This document shows positions 15,814-24,859 of a stretch of 32,979 nt of DNA, piece by piece. This stretch comes from Magnetococcales bacterium (GTDB lineage: Bacteria; Pseudomonadota; Magnetococcia; Magnetococcales; JADFYX01). The stretch covers positions 1-32,979 of the forward strand of contig JADFZU010000030.1 in NCBI GenBank assembly GCA_015232365.1, written 5' to 3'. The position numbers were made by a program, and so were the translations under genes. How positions within the stretch are numbered: position 1 is the first letter of the stretch; each line of letters begins with the position of its first letter. A model generated the notes under the pieces. The model made no database searches. It was given only the letters and a program-made list of their open reading frames with translations, and had not been told where the DNA came from.

Positions 15814-17457
15814 CTATTTAACAGCGATCATGGTATTACCACCACCACTAAGCTTAGCTGAATCTAGTGAGGCCTGAGCACCACGCAGCAGTGCCCTGGA
15901 TTTATTATATGCCGGATACATGGCAATCCCTGCCGAGATTGATTTAAAAGCGAGAAGGTCTGGATTCTCTTTTTGTAGTTTGTGCCACATCTCTCTGGTT
16001 TTATCTATAGCCACCATCGCCCCGTCAGCATCGGAATCAATCAACAAAACCCCAAACATACCTTCATCTATCCGGCCGATAAAATCGGAGTTGCGCAGTG
16101 ATTTCTTCATAACCTCGCTCAACCCCTTCAAGGCGGACTCAGAGACAGCAGTTTTGTTGCCACCAGATGAATCAAGCTCTAAAAGAGCGACACAAAAATT
16201 ATTTTTACTCCGCTGGCAGCGTATCAGCTCACCATCGATTTTCTCTAAAAAAGCCTCATGGTTTAGATGACCGCTAAAAGCATCGGTATTGGTGTTCAAT
16301 ATTTTTTTCTTGGAAATTTTAATAGCGTTTAAAACTGCCCGCACCAGCCGAACTTGTGAAGTTGGTAACGGTATAAAATTGGTAATATCGAGATTTCTCT
16401 CATAGGTAAGACCAACCTCGACAGGATCGCTGGAGAGAAACATGATTGGTGTTTGAGCAAAACCAAGCTCTTGCCTTATAACTCTTTGCAACTCAAAGCC
16501 GGAACACATGGACATACGCAGGTCGATAAGCAGAACATCAGGGCGAAAACGACGCATTGGCGGCAACATCTCCATGGGTTTGGCAACAATTGCAACCCTG
16601 GCACCAATATTATGGAAAACCATGGCAATATGTTCGGCCAGATATCGTGACTCTCCAACCACCATGATTTTAAGATCGCCAGTTTTTTTGGTCTCTAAAA
16701 CAGAGTTGAGAGCCATGACTATACGCTCTGGACCAGCAGCTTTTGGCAGAAAAAAACTAGCTCCACTCCTTAAGGTATCAAACCTTTTTTGCATATCATC
16801 AACATCAGAGATCATTATAATAGGTGGTGGAACCTGACCCGATTGACTAACCATGGTCTCAAAAGGAATTTTACTCTTCTGAGCCATCTCATTGTTGACT
16901 ATGATTGTCGCTGGCTCCATGTTTGAAAGAATATCAGCCAGACCATCAATAGATGTGAGATGCTTTACCCGCATCTCATTCTGTCTTAGTTTTTTGGTAA
17001 CACCAGCAACAAACTCGGCATCCTCTTCAACAATGACTATAATCAACTCATCAAGGCGGTTTTTTGATCTCCAGCCATAATCTTCAGCCTTGAAACCATC
17101 TTGATCTCTGCTTATAGCGGCCCGGCACGCCTGGCCTATCTGCTCCAGAAAGCTGCTGATTTTTTCAATTTGCAAAGTTTGATCACTGCCGCCACCCCAT
17201 AACGGATAAGAGAGTATCTTCTCAATTTCCAGGGCCAGATCTTTAACTTTTGCTACCGAAAAAATCCCACTTCTATCACCTAGATTCTGCACCAACCGTT
17301 TAAAGGTTTTTTGCAGATCATAATCCTCAGGGGATTCGACAATCTTCTTCCATATTTCATCAATTGTATTAAAATTGGTAATGAGTTTATCGTTAAAATC
17401 GTTAGTAGCTTTTTCAAGCAACGTAACTTTTGTCGACGGAGTGTTTGAATCGCTCAT
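15814..17457 (-). CDS. degenerate REC-REC-GGDEF protein with HPt-like N-terminus
   Basis: The 547 residues form four parts. Residues 1-125 are helical and HPt-like, but the phospho-histidine position seems absent (TFKRLVQNLGDRSGIFS). A first receiver domain (about 138-255) keeps the acidic pair EED (144-146) and the conserved Lys in FLPK, but has Asn188/189 where the phospho-acceptor Asp should be. A second receiver (262-378) keeps Asp312 (DVLLIDLRM) but lacks the conserved Lys (FIPLP). A GGDEF-fold domain (390-547) has its signature changed to RIDEGMF (462-468), so cyclase activity is unlikely. It may still bind c-di-GMP or act as a scaffold. AAGGA lies just before ATG 17457. Six nt separate it from the HlyD gene. 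Confidence 0.85.
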   Translation of the reverse strand: MSDSNTPSTKVTLLEKATNDFNDKLITNFNTIDEIWKKIVESPEDYDLQKTFKRLVQNLGDRSGIFSVAKVKDLALEIEKILSYPLWGGGSDQTLQIEKISSFLEQIGQACRAAISRDQDGFKAEDYGWRSKNRLDELIIVIVEEDAEFVAGVTKKLRQNEMRVKHLTSIDGLADILSNMEPATIIVNNEMAQKSKIPFETMVSQSGQVPPPIIMISDVDDMQKRFDTLRSGASFFLPKAAGPERIVMALNSVLETKKTGDLKIMVVGESRYLAEHIAMVFHNIGARVAIVAKPMEMLPPMRRFRPDVLLIDLRMSMCSGFELQRVIRQELGFAQTPIMFLSSDPVEVGLTYERNLDITNFIPLPTSQVRLVRAVLNAIKISKKKILNTNTDAFSGHLNHEAFLEKIDGELIRCQRSKNNFCVALLELDSSGGNKTAVSESALKGLSEVMKKSLRNSDFIGRIDEGMFGVLLIDSDADGAMVAIDKTREMWHKLQKENPDLLAFKSISAGIAMYPAYNKSRALLRGAQASLDSAKLSGGGNTMIAVK

Positions 17458-17463
17458 TTCCTT

Positions 17464-18768
17464 CTATCGCTCCTGTAAAGCAGTTCCTGCTGACCCAAGT
17501 AAGGGTTCCAGAAAGAAGTTAAGCACAGTTCTGTCTCCGGTTATAATACTGCATATTACCTGCATGCCGGGAACAAGGGGATATTTAGCCCCCTGCTGTT
17601 CAAAATAGTACTGCTTTGTTGTTACCTGAATTTTATAAAAAGACAGTCCATCTTTATTAATGTAGGTATCAGGGCTGATTGAACTTACAGAACCTTCAAT
17701 AATTCCCAGCCTTGCAGCATCGGCTGATGCCAGCCTGATAGTTACCTTCTGTCCAACCTGGACAAACCCAATATCTTGGGTTTGCAACTCCGCTTCAATA
17801 ATTAACTGATCTTTTCCTGGAACTAGTTCGATCACTGTGCCGCCAGGAGGAACCACGCCACCAACAGTTACCACATGCAGGGTTTTAATCACCCCATCAA
17901 CCGGAGCCAAAAGCACAGCACGTTTAAAGCTATCTTCAAATTTAAGCAGTTGCTGGGAGAGTTTCTCCTCCTCACTCACCGTCTCAATCAGCTCTTTTTG
18001 TGCCTCCTCCTGAAAAGCATTCCAAATTGTTTTCTCTTTGGCTTCTGCCTCTTGAATCGAAGATTTAATTCTCCGTAACGCCTCTTGATCTTCAGATATC
18101 TGCCCTTGCAAGCGAGCTTCGTCTATAAGCAGAGTGATATGCTGCATCCGGTTGGCAAGATCCTTCTTGAGAAGCTTTTTACTGATTTTAATCTGTTCAC
18201 GAAAAAGATTTGCAATGGTACGGTTCGATTTCAGTCTGGCTAAGGTTCCAGCTATTTCGTGCTTTCGCTGTAAAACAACCTCTTTTTGTGCCTGCACCTG
18301 ACTATCACGTCGCTTCAGTCTGGAGATAAAAAGATCAGTACTCCGCCTCACCAAATTGGGAAACTGCTCTTGCAACTCTTCAGGAAAAACCAAAGAGGTA
18401 GCACCGGACAGCTCAGCCTTTAGACGTATAGTTTTGATTTTAGCATTTATCCGCCTGATTTTCAGATCCACCACATCAGACTCAGCACCAACTGACTCCA
18501 GAGCAATCAGAGGTTGACCAGCAACCACCCTATCACCCTCTTTAACCATAATTTTACTGACAATACCACCCTCCAGATGTTGAATCTCTTTTATCTGGCT
18601 GGCCGGAATCACCTCCCCGGTGGCACTGCTGACAATATCCAGACGACCTATAGCAGACCAAGCCAGAAGTGCCAGAAAACCAAAGCATATGACAAACAAA
18701 AAAATATGATTGCCAGAGGTAAGCATGACACTGTCAGGTAAAGATTGTTGGGGATTTGTATCATTCAT
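17464..18768 (-). CDS. HlyD-family type I secretion periplasmic adaptor
   Basis: This is the membrane-fusion protein linking the inner-membrane ABC exporter to TolC. It has 434 residues from ATG 18768; an in-frame TTG at 18777 is possible, and neither has a clear ribosome-binding site. An N-terminal TM helix at about 20-40 (HIFLFVICFGFLALLAW) is followed by the family motif GEVIPASQIKEIQHLEGGIV and a lipoyl half (VSKIMVKEGDRVVAGQPLI). A long coiled coil follows (about 75-270). The second lipoyl/beta-barrel half includes LLAPVDGVIKTLHV and VQVGQKVTIRLAS. Length and order match PrtE/LapC-type adaptors. It lies between the TolC-like gene and the GGDEF-like gene, and is a core part of the secretion unit. 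Confidence 0.93.
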   Translation of the reverse strand: MNDTNPQQSLPDSVMLTSGNHIFLFVICFGFLALLAWSAIGRLDIVSSATGEVIPASQIKEIQHLEGGIVSKIMVKEGDRVVAGQPLIALESVGAESDVVDLKIRRINAKIKTIRLKAELSGATSLVFPEELQEQFPNLVRRSTDLFISRLKRRDSQVQAQKEVVLQRKHEIAGTLARLKSNRTIANLFREQIKISKKLLKKDLANRMQHITLLIDEARLQGQISEDQEALRRIKSSIQEAEAKEKTIWNAFQEEAQKELIETVSEEEKLSQQLLKFEDSFKRAVLLAPVDGVIKTLHVVTVGGVVPPGGTVIELVPGKDQLIIEAELQTQDIGFVQVGQKVTIRLASADAARLGIIEGSVSSISPDTYINKDGLSFYKIQVTTKQYYFEQQGAKYPLVPGMQVICSIITGDRTVLNFFLEPLLGSAGTALQER

Positions 18769-18824
18769 AACGGTCAATTATTTACAAACATTAATGGGTG
18801 AACAGCTAAAGCCTGCTGATTATC

Positions 18825-20738
18825 TTAAAGTGGAGCATCATATGAAGCTCTTGCCCCTGCCGGCGTACCGTATGATGCTCTTGCATCCGCTGGCATACCG
18901 TATGATGCTCTTACACCTGCCGGCGTACCGTATGATGCTCTCTCGTCAGATAGCGGCTCTTTATCCGGCAGATCATAAACAGGAGGCAGGCTCTCAATAC
19001 TACCTATCTCTTCTGGCTCTATCTCATCAGGTGGAACTTCATATGGTGGTTTTTCATACTCAGAATCAAAATCCTCATATGTGGGGGCTTGACCATCCTG
19101 TTCTGGTGAGTCGTCAACCGGTTTCTGCCCCCCAGAAATTGGTTCTGTATCAGGAACCAGATACTCCTCTTGCATCTTCCGCTCCTCTTCAGAGAGCATG
19201 GAGTCAGGATCTTGAGTATCTATTAACGGATCACTATCAGAGCTCTCTTCTACAACTTCAGGTGTAGCTGTTTTCGCCTTAGACAGTGCCTTATCAGTGA
19301 TTTTTTGCAAACTCGCGACAACCCTGCTTGACGGCTCTAAAGAGAGATCTCGATGAAAATATGGTAGCGATTCCTCTTTGATACTGCCCTTTTTCAGATC
19401 TACCTTGGATAATATACCAATTTTCACATCACCCATAATTTTAAGCAGAGATAGGGCATTAATTAAAATATCTATCCTTGCCGAGCTTGCATCACTCTGG
19501 GCGGTTAACAGAGCAGTCTCTGCGGTTAAAACCTGAATCTGGGAACTCATCCCCAGGTTACTCTGGGAGTATGATATCTCCAGAGAAGCAGCAGCAAGGT
19601 CAGCCTGCCGCCTGATCGAGGTCCAGACCATAGTTGAGGTGATAAGCTTCTGCCAAGCGTTTCCAACCTCTTCAACCATATCATCTCTTAGGGACTCCAT
19701 GGTTATGGTCAGGGAGTCTTTATCCTTGATAGACGCCCTGTACTCATTGAGTTCTGTCATCCCCAAACTGATAGGAAAGGTCAACTCAAGCTTACCAAGT
19801 GTCTCCTTTTTATTGCCAGCAGTGCCACCAACATTCTGTTTCCATTTCTGCTCAAGAACAGCCTCAATTTTTGGGAAGAATGACCGACTACGCAGAGCAT
19901 CACTCTCATTTTGAGCCGACTCTACATCAACCAAAGCCAGCTTAATATCACGGTTATTGTTCTCAACTCTGGTAATTGCCTCATGGAGAGTTAGTGGAAT
20001 ATGGCTCAAAATGGCAAAATCAATATCTTCAAAGCTGTTAACATCAACTGGAGTTGACGCAAAAATCTTTTTAAAGTTATTACTCTGGGTGACCATAGCC
20101 AATTCAGAGTTAAACAGCTTGGTTTGAGATTCGGCTAGCTGTTTTTTTGCCTCGATCAGATCTGATGTGAGACCAGCTCCACCCTCTATTAGAATCTCCT
20201 CCAGGCCGGTTTTACGCCTGATATTAGCTTCAGATAGTTTTGCATAGTCCAAAACTATAGCTGCTCGCTTAACCTCTAAAAATGCCGTAATACCTTCAAC
20301 TAGACTCTCCTGCATCTGCTGATCCATCAACAGTGACTTCCCATCCACCCCCTGCTCGCCTTTTCTGATGTCAGATAGTGTTGCACCAAAATCCCAAACG
20401 GTCTGGGTAAGAGAGAGGTCTACCTCATGAAAATCTAAATTGCTATCAGATGAAGTACCTTCACCATCTATCTGCTCAAAACCTCTGTTTATCGTCACAT
20501 CAATAACTGGAAATAGTTTACCCTTTTCCATTTTAAGGCGATCTTTTTCTGCAGCAAAGTCTACCTTTGTCCCCTTAATCTTTTTATTGTTTTTAAGAAG
20601 GTCAACCAACAGAGGCTCCAATCTCTGCACACTCGCAAGAAGTGGTGACGGAACCAGCAACAGCATGGAGATGGAAATGCATCCCAGATAACAGAACAGA
20701 GCCGGTTTTGTCCTGATTAATGTTGCGAGCACCCCCAT
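18825..20738 (-). CDS. TolC-family outer-membrane channel with an acidic, repetitive C-terminal tail
   Basis: A signal peptide covers about 1-36 (LFCYLGCISISMLLLVPSPL then LA). Residues 37-460 form the TolC fold, with two helical-hairpin halves: KDRLKMEKGKLFPVIDVTIN and DALRSRSFFPKIEAVLEQKW are the equivalent strands of the two halves. Family members usually end near 450-480 residues. This one continues to 637 with a Pro/Glu/Asp-rich, probably disordered tail (about 490-598), finishing in a 10-residue tandem repeat (600-637). The ATG directly follows the stop codon of the channel-fusion gene, so translation is probably coupled. It is the best candidate for the outer-membrane pore of the type I system. 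The tail should face the periplasm if TolC topology is kept. Confidence 0.9.
   Translation of the reverse strand: MGVLATLIRTKPALFCYLGCISISMLLLVPSPLLASVQRLEPLLVDLLKNNKKIKGTKVDFAAEKDRLKMEKGKLFPVIDVTINRGFEQIDGEGTSSDSNLDFHEVDLSLTQTVWDFGATLSDIRKGEQGVDGKSLLMDQQMQESLVEGITAFLEVKRAAIVLDYAKLSEANIRRKTGLEEILIEGGAGLTSDLIEAKKQLAESQTKLFNSELAMVTQSNNFKKIFASTPVDVNSFEDIDFAILSHIPLTLHEAITRVENNNRDIKLALVDVESAQNESDALRSRSFFPKIEAVLEQKWKQNVGGTAGNKKETLGKLELTFPISLGMTELNEYRASIKDKDSLTITMESLRDDMVEEVGNAWQKLITSTMVWTSIRRQADLAAASLEISYSQSNLGMSSQIQVLTAETALLTAQSDASSARIDILINALSLLKIMGDVKIGILSKVDLKKGSIKEESLPYFHRDLSLEPSSRVVASLQKITDKALSKAKTATPEVVEESSDSDPLIDTQDPDSMLSEEERKMQEEYLVPDTEPISGGQKPVDDSPEQDGQAPTYEDFDSEYEKPPYEVPPDEIEPEEIGSIESLPPVYDLPDKEPLSDERASYGTPAGVRASYGMPADARASYGTPAGARASYDAPL
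18828..18941 (-). repeat. 30-bp in-frame tandem repeat at the 3' end of the TolC-like gene
   Basis: Nearly four units encode RASYGTPAGV, RASYGMPADA, RASYGTPAGA and RASYDAPL. The DNA units are highly similar, which points to recent slippage. Copy-number change would alter only the tail length. Confidence 0.85.
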
Positions 20739-23700
20739 TTAATCAACCAACTCCTCTAACAGGGTCTCGTTCCATTCATCTTCTTTAGCCTCTTTAAAGC
20801 CTTGTTCTTGGATATCATCATCAAAAGCCTCCCCTTTAGAGCCGACATCAAGCTGGATGTTCCTCTCGGCAAAATAACGAAAAACCTCTACCCACAAAGC
20901 TCTGGTAATACTGCCGTCTTCATAATCTTCCAGCCAGTACCAGATCTCATATTTTGCGACCCACTGCCTGAAAAAGTTTTCTATCCCTTTGTTGACACAC
21001 ATACATGGTTTTACTTCCGAAGCCCGGGGAACATTATCACAGATCTCGCCTAGATAACCGATGATATCTTCTGGATCATAAGATGTTGAGACATATATGG
21101 GGATCTTGACTTTTGTCGCACCGCCAACAGTATAGTTTGTTACTGCTGCATCAGATGCCATACCGTTTGGAACGCTGATAATCTCTCCGCAGAGTGTTTT
21201 AAGGCGCAGAGTCCTCCATGTGATATCGATAACCTGAGCATCGTCCAGTTCACCCACTCGAATCCAATCACCAACAGAAAATGGCCGCTCAATATTGACA
21301 ACAATACCGGAGAAGACATTGGCAATGTTGGACTGCACAGCCAGACCGATGATCATGGTAAGCAGACCACCTGTAGCAAGAAGGCTGGTTAGTGCCTGGC
21401 CAAAGACAAATGCGATAATCCCCAAAATGGCAAACAGATAGAAAAGTACCGAGACAAATTTACGGATGATATTTGGTACAATCTGCTCAGTACGTCGCTC
21501 AAGCGGTTTCCAGACAAACCGTTCAATAGCAATGTTTATCAATACCGGAGGCAGAAACCACCAGAGAATATCATAGACCATTACAATACTATCGATGGCA
21601 CTTAAAGAGAGGTTGTTTACAGCAAAATCCAAAACAACATTTCCCATTGCCAACAGAAATAGCGGCCAGGAAAAAGCGTAGAGACTGAAGGATGTAAGCG
21701 ACCAAAAAAAAGTACGGTTCTTTTTATCAATACCAACTCCAAAAAAGATACCGATAGCAGCAAAAATGCCCAAATATATAAAATAATCTGAAGGGACGAT
21801 ATCTCTTAGAGAGAATGAATCGCTGGAGATCATCACCCCGAAATCTATTCTTGAAAAGGCCGGGTCTTCGGTACCAAAACCTACATATTGTGGACGACCT
21901 AAACTGCTCTCAATAGTCGTCTCTGAAGAGTACCACGCTTTATCAACATCCCAGCCAAGTGAAGGATCAAGTACCCTTGACTCCTGAATAGTCTCCGATA
22001 GGGGAACCCCGCTACCAAGACGGATACCCAAAATATCAACCACCAGGATAATGTTGTTTCTTGAAAGGTTTTTATGGCGGAAAGATAGCCCTAGTACGTG
22101 ACTACCGTAAGGTCTTATAGCGTCGGAAAAATTAAGCCTGAAGGTTCCTTTTACTTTGTATAGTTTAAAATTAAGATCTTTTTTTGTCGTTGATTCAACA
22201 GGCTTGCCAAGCTCTACGTCACCAACTGCGTTGATAATCTGTAGATCAGCCGGATCAAAGACCCCCTGGTAGCGAAACCAGATAGAAAACTCCAGATCTA
22301 CCGTATTGGTCTCCAGGTTGATATTTGATACTTCTTTCAGGGTGACACCGGAGTAGACGACATTGGTTTTGTACATAAACCTGTCATTTACATACAACAT
22401 CCGCCCCTGTTTAATCTCATTGATGAAGTTGATATTGCCTTTAGCGGTAATCGGCATCAACTGGGTAAGGTCAGAGACAAGCTGGTTTCCATTAAATTTT
22501 CCAAGGAGGATATTTTTTTGGATCTCACCATATTCATTAAAATATAGATCACCGTTAACCCCCTTGAAAGAGCTGTCAAATGAGACCAGAGAACGCATAT
22601 AGGTGTGAATTTGGCGGCGGGCCTTCTCTATTTCTGATAGAGACTCATCCTCAACAACAGTTTCAACTTCAATTTTTTTATCTTCAACATAAGCAGGTTT
22701 TTTGCCGAGAAAAGTCAAAAGGCTAGAGATCAGCCCAGGCTCTTTACGGCTTTGGGCTTTCAGCTCTTCTGTGCTTTGCACCAGAGCGTTAAGAGAGAGA
22801 AAAACAGCATCATATGCGTTGGCCCCAACCCAGTCAGATTGACCACGATATCTCTCTTGGTAGGCGTTATTATAGTTTTGCCCCTGCTGTCCGGCGGTAT
22901 CCCATAAAAGAGAAGAGGTTAACAGAATATCGTTGCTATCATTTGCCGACATATCCCCGCTCAGCTCTTTTAGTTTACGGCTAAAATCGTGGCTGGCCAG
23001 GGAGTCTGGGCCAACCAAACGGTTTTTAAGCTTTGCTCCTCGGGCAAAATGAACAAAATGGGCTGCATCAACGGCATTCATGGCAAGAAAAACAATACCG
23101 GTATCACGCTTCTCTTTAAGTGTTTCGACTACCTCGGAAAAAACCGCCTGCCGTCCATCGCCAGAATCAAAAGCCCATTTAAAACGGACCCTGGTTCCAA
23201 ACCGTTTGTAGGTCTCTTCAAAACCACGAGCCATCTCCTGACCAACGAAGGAGTTGTCATGGACTATGGTGGCAATGTTCTCTTTAAGAACATTTTTAGT
23301 ATAGTTGGCAAGAAATCGAGCCTGCTGCCAACCATTTAAACCGGTCTTGAACACCCAGTTTTTACCCTCAACCATCTCCCTGCCACCAGCAGCAAAGGTG
23401 ATAAAGGGTATTTGGCTGTTTTCATAAATTGGACTGGCGGCATTGGCCCCCTCTTCGGTAGAGTGGCCAACAACAGCAACATAATCACCACTCTCAGCAA
23501 TCTCATTGGCAATGGCAATTGCCTCATCCGGGTCGCCAGATTCATCATAGACGATTAACTCCAACTCTTGACCACGACCACCGAGAGCCATATTTAAATT
23601 GGATATAGCCAGCTCTGCACCACGACGCATGGATTGGCCGGTTACGGAGTGAGTTCCGCTAATAGGGGCAACCAGAGCTACTGACAGTACATCCTTTGCA

Positions 23701-23792
23701 GCTAAAAAATATTTCTTGGCAACATAGGAGCTAACTCCACCTAAAATGAAGATCACTGCAATAACTAAAATAAGCTGCCTTTTTTTCGACAT
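20739..23792 (-). CDS. substrate-binding protein / pLGIC-like domain / MscS channel fusion
   Basis: This 1017-residue membrane protein starts with a signal-anchor helix (6-28). A periplasmic binding domain of the branched-chain amino-acid (Peripla_BP_6) type follows at about 35-455: LSVALVAPISGTHSVTGQSM, YVAVVGHSTEEGANAASPIY, GIVFLAMNAVDAAHFV. A beta-rich module at about 472-600 contains VDLEFSIWFRYQG, DLQIINAV, YKVKGTFRLNF and IRPYGSHVLGLSF, resembling the extracellular domain of pentameric ligand-gated channels. TM helices follow at about 670-690, 700-720, 738-757 and 778-800. The MscS core comes last: pore helix near 805-833 (LLATGGLLTMIIGLAVQSNI) and beta domain (PFSVGDWIRVGELDDAQVID, SVPNG). 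It is coupled to the TolC-like gene. A ligand-gated MscS-type channel is inferred. Confidence 0.85.
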   Translation of the reverse strand: MSKKRQLILVIAVIFILGGVSSYVAKKYFLAAKDVLSVALVAPISGTHSVTGQSMRRGAELAISNLNMALGGRGQELELIVYDESGDPDEAIAIANEIAESGDYVAVVGHSTEEGANAASPIYENSQIPFITFAAGGREMVEGKNWVFKTGLNGWQQARFLANYTKNVLKENIATIVHDNSFVGQEMARGFEETYKRFGTRVRFKWAFDSGDGRQAVFSEVVETLKEKRDTGIVFLAMNAVDAAHFVHFARGAKLKNRLVGPDSLASHDFSRKLKELSGDMSANDSNDILLTSSLLWDTAGQQGQNYNNAYQERYRGQSDWVGANAYDAVFLSLNALVQSTEELKAQSRKEPGLISSLLTFLGKKPAYVEDKKIEVETVVEDESLSEIEKARRQIHTYMRSLVSFDSSFKGVNGDLYFNEYGEIQKNILLGKFNGNQLVSDLTQLMPITAKGNINFINEIKQGRMLYVNDRFMYKTNVVYSGVTLKEVSNINLETNTVDLEFSIWFRYQGVFDPADLQIINAVGDVELGKPVESTTKKDLNFKLYKVKGTFRLNFSDAIRPYGSHVLGLSFRHKNLSRNNIILVVDILGIRLGSGVPLSETIQESRVLDPSLGWDVDKAWYSSETTIESSLGRPQYVGFGTEDPAFSRIDFGVMISSDSFSLRDIVPSDYFIYLGIFAAIGIFFGVGIDKKNRTFFWSLTSFSLYAFSWPLFLLAMGNVVLDFAVNNLSLSAIDSIVMVYDILWWFLPPVLINIAIERFVWKPLERRTEQIVPNIIRKFVSVLFYLFAILGIIAFVFGQALTSLLATGGLLTMIIGLAVQSNIANVFSGIVVNIERPFSVGDWIRVGELDDAQVIDITWRTLRLKTLCGEIISVPNGMASDAAVTNYTVGGATKVKIPIYVSTSYDPEDIIGYLGEICDNVPRASEVKPCMCVNKGIENFFRQWVAKYEIWYWLEDYEDGSITRALWVEVFRYFAERNIQLDVGSKGEAFDDDIQEQGFKEAKEDEWNETLLEELVD

Positions 23793-23794
23793 CT

Positions 23795-24826
23795 TTAAAC
23801 CACCGGACTATTTTGTGAACGCATAGGTATTGAAATTGGCATCGGGGTATCTGGCAATAGGGCAATGCTATTAACCTCTGCACTCTCAAAGCCAAGTCGA
23901 ATCCAATGCACAATACATGCCTTATCAAGATTATAGACAATCAATCCTGAAGGCTGCAGATCGTCACTAAAATCTTCGCTGGGTGGTTTAATACCAGCAA
24001 TAGAGGTTGAGAGGGTTATGAAAGCGTAGTTTTCAAAGAACGCCAAGGCAGTTGGATAACCAGGAGTCCTAAACACGGATGAGAATTCGCCACTCTTAAT
24101 ATCAACATAACCAAACTCTGAAGTGCCAGAGTTTAGCAGCCAGACGCTATTGCGATAGAGTACCGGCGAGCATGGCAGGGTAAGTCCACTGCTTACGACT
24201 CTGTCATCGGTTATATCTATCACCTTTCCAGCTTTATTAAAATTTGACTCCCAACCCAATCTTGTACTGGTATCGCTAAAACTAGTTACATAGCGAACCT
24301 CATTGCCATCAAGAGCCATACCACTGAGATGACAGCAATCATTTGGTTCATCTTTGGCTACAAAAATTGGCTGCCATATTTTTTTAAATGGTGAGCTAAA
24401 ATCAACTGTAGCCAGAGCGTTATCTTTAGCGGCAACATATACAGGCCGCCCTTCCGGGTCTAGCTCTATAGCTTCAATACCACGGGGACCAGTTGCAATG
24501 GTCATTATAGGAGCAAACCTGGAGCCTTTTTCTGTTGGAATTTTTAAAAAACCATGGAGATGATTGTTGCTTGAAAACCATAATTTTCGCCCGTCACTAT
24601 AGAGGGCAGAAGCCCCTGGAACTGGAACCTTGGTGACAGAGACCGCACCTTGATTACCAGCAATACCAACGCAGTAGATTTTGCCACGAAGCTTCTCAGT
24701 AAATGCCAAACTTATTTTGTTGCGTAACAGCCATCGGTCAAAGCCGTCTGAAATAACAATTTCAGGATCTTTAGGTTCAGAGAACACCTCTTCAGCTTCC
24801 ATATTGTTTGGCACACAAAATTGCAT
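23795..24826 (-). CDS. TIGR03032/DUF4915-like beta-propeller protein
   Basis: The 343 residues from ATG 24826 form repeated beta-strand blades without a signal peptide. The family's typical signposts are visible: CCHLSGMALDGNEVRYVTSF, the TRLGWESN turn, GLTLPCSPVLYRNSVWLLNS, GTSEFGYVDIKSGEFSSV, TALAFFENYAFITLSTS, and a closing VHWIRLGFE, VNSIALLPD. TIGR03032 proteins have no established reaction. GAGG sits 7 nt before ATG 24826 and decides against a GTG six nt upstream. It lies 2 nt before the channel-fusion gene and 33 nt after the ABC transporter gene, so it belongs to the secretion operon. A cytosolic chaperone or sensor of the adhesin is one possibility, by context only. Confidence 0.75.
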   Translation of the reverse strand: MQFCVPNNMEAEEVFSEPKDPEIVISDGFDRWLLRNKISLAFTEKLRGKIYCVGIAGNQGAVSVTKVPVPGASALYSDGRKLWFSSNNHLHGFLKIPTEKGSRFAPIMTIATGPRGIEAIELDPEGRPVYVAAKDNALATVDFSSPFKKIWQPIFVAKDEPNDCCHLSGMALDGNEVRYVTSFSDTSTRLGWESNFNKAGKVIDITDDRVVSSGLTLPCSPVLYRNSVWLLNSGTSEFGYVDIKSGEFSSVFRTPGYPTALAFFENYAFITLSTSIAGIKPPSEDFSDDLQPSGLIVYNLDKACIVHWIRLGFESAEVNSIALLPDTPMPISIPMRSQNSPVV

Positions 24827-24859
24827 TGACACACCTCAAAATAAGACCAATGGTGCAGA

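Noticed and set aside
18828-18941. CRISPR-like short repeat array
   Set aside because: The 30-bp units are contiguous with no spacers and are in frame with the coding sequence.
18710-19267. Plus-strand open frame of 185 codons with PAYRMMLL repeats
   Set aside because: It is the complement of the TolC tail repeats and the HlyD 5' end; the minus-strand genes are clearly real.
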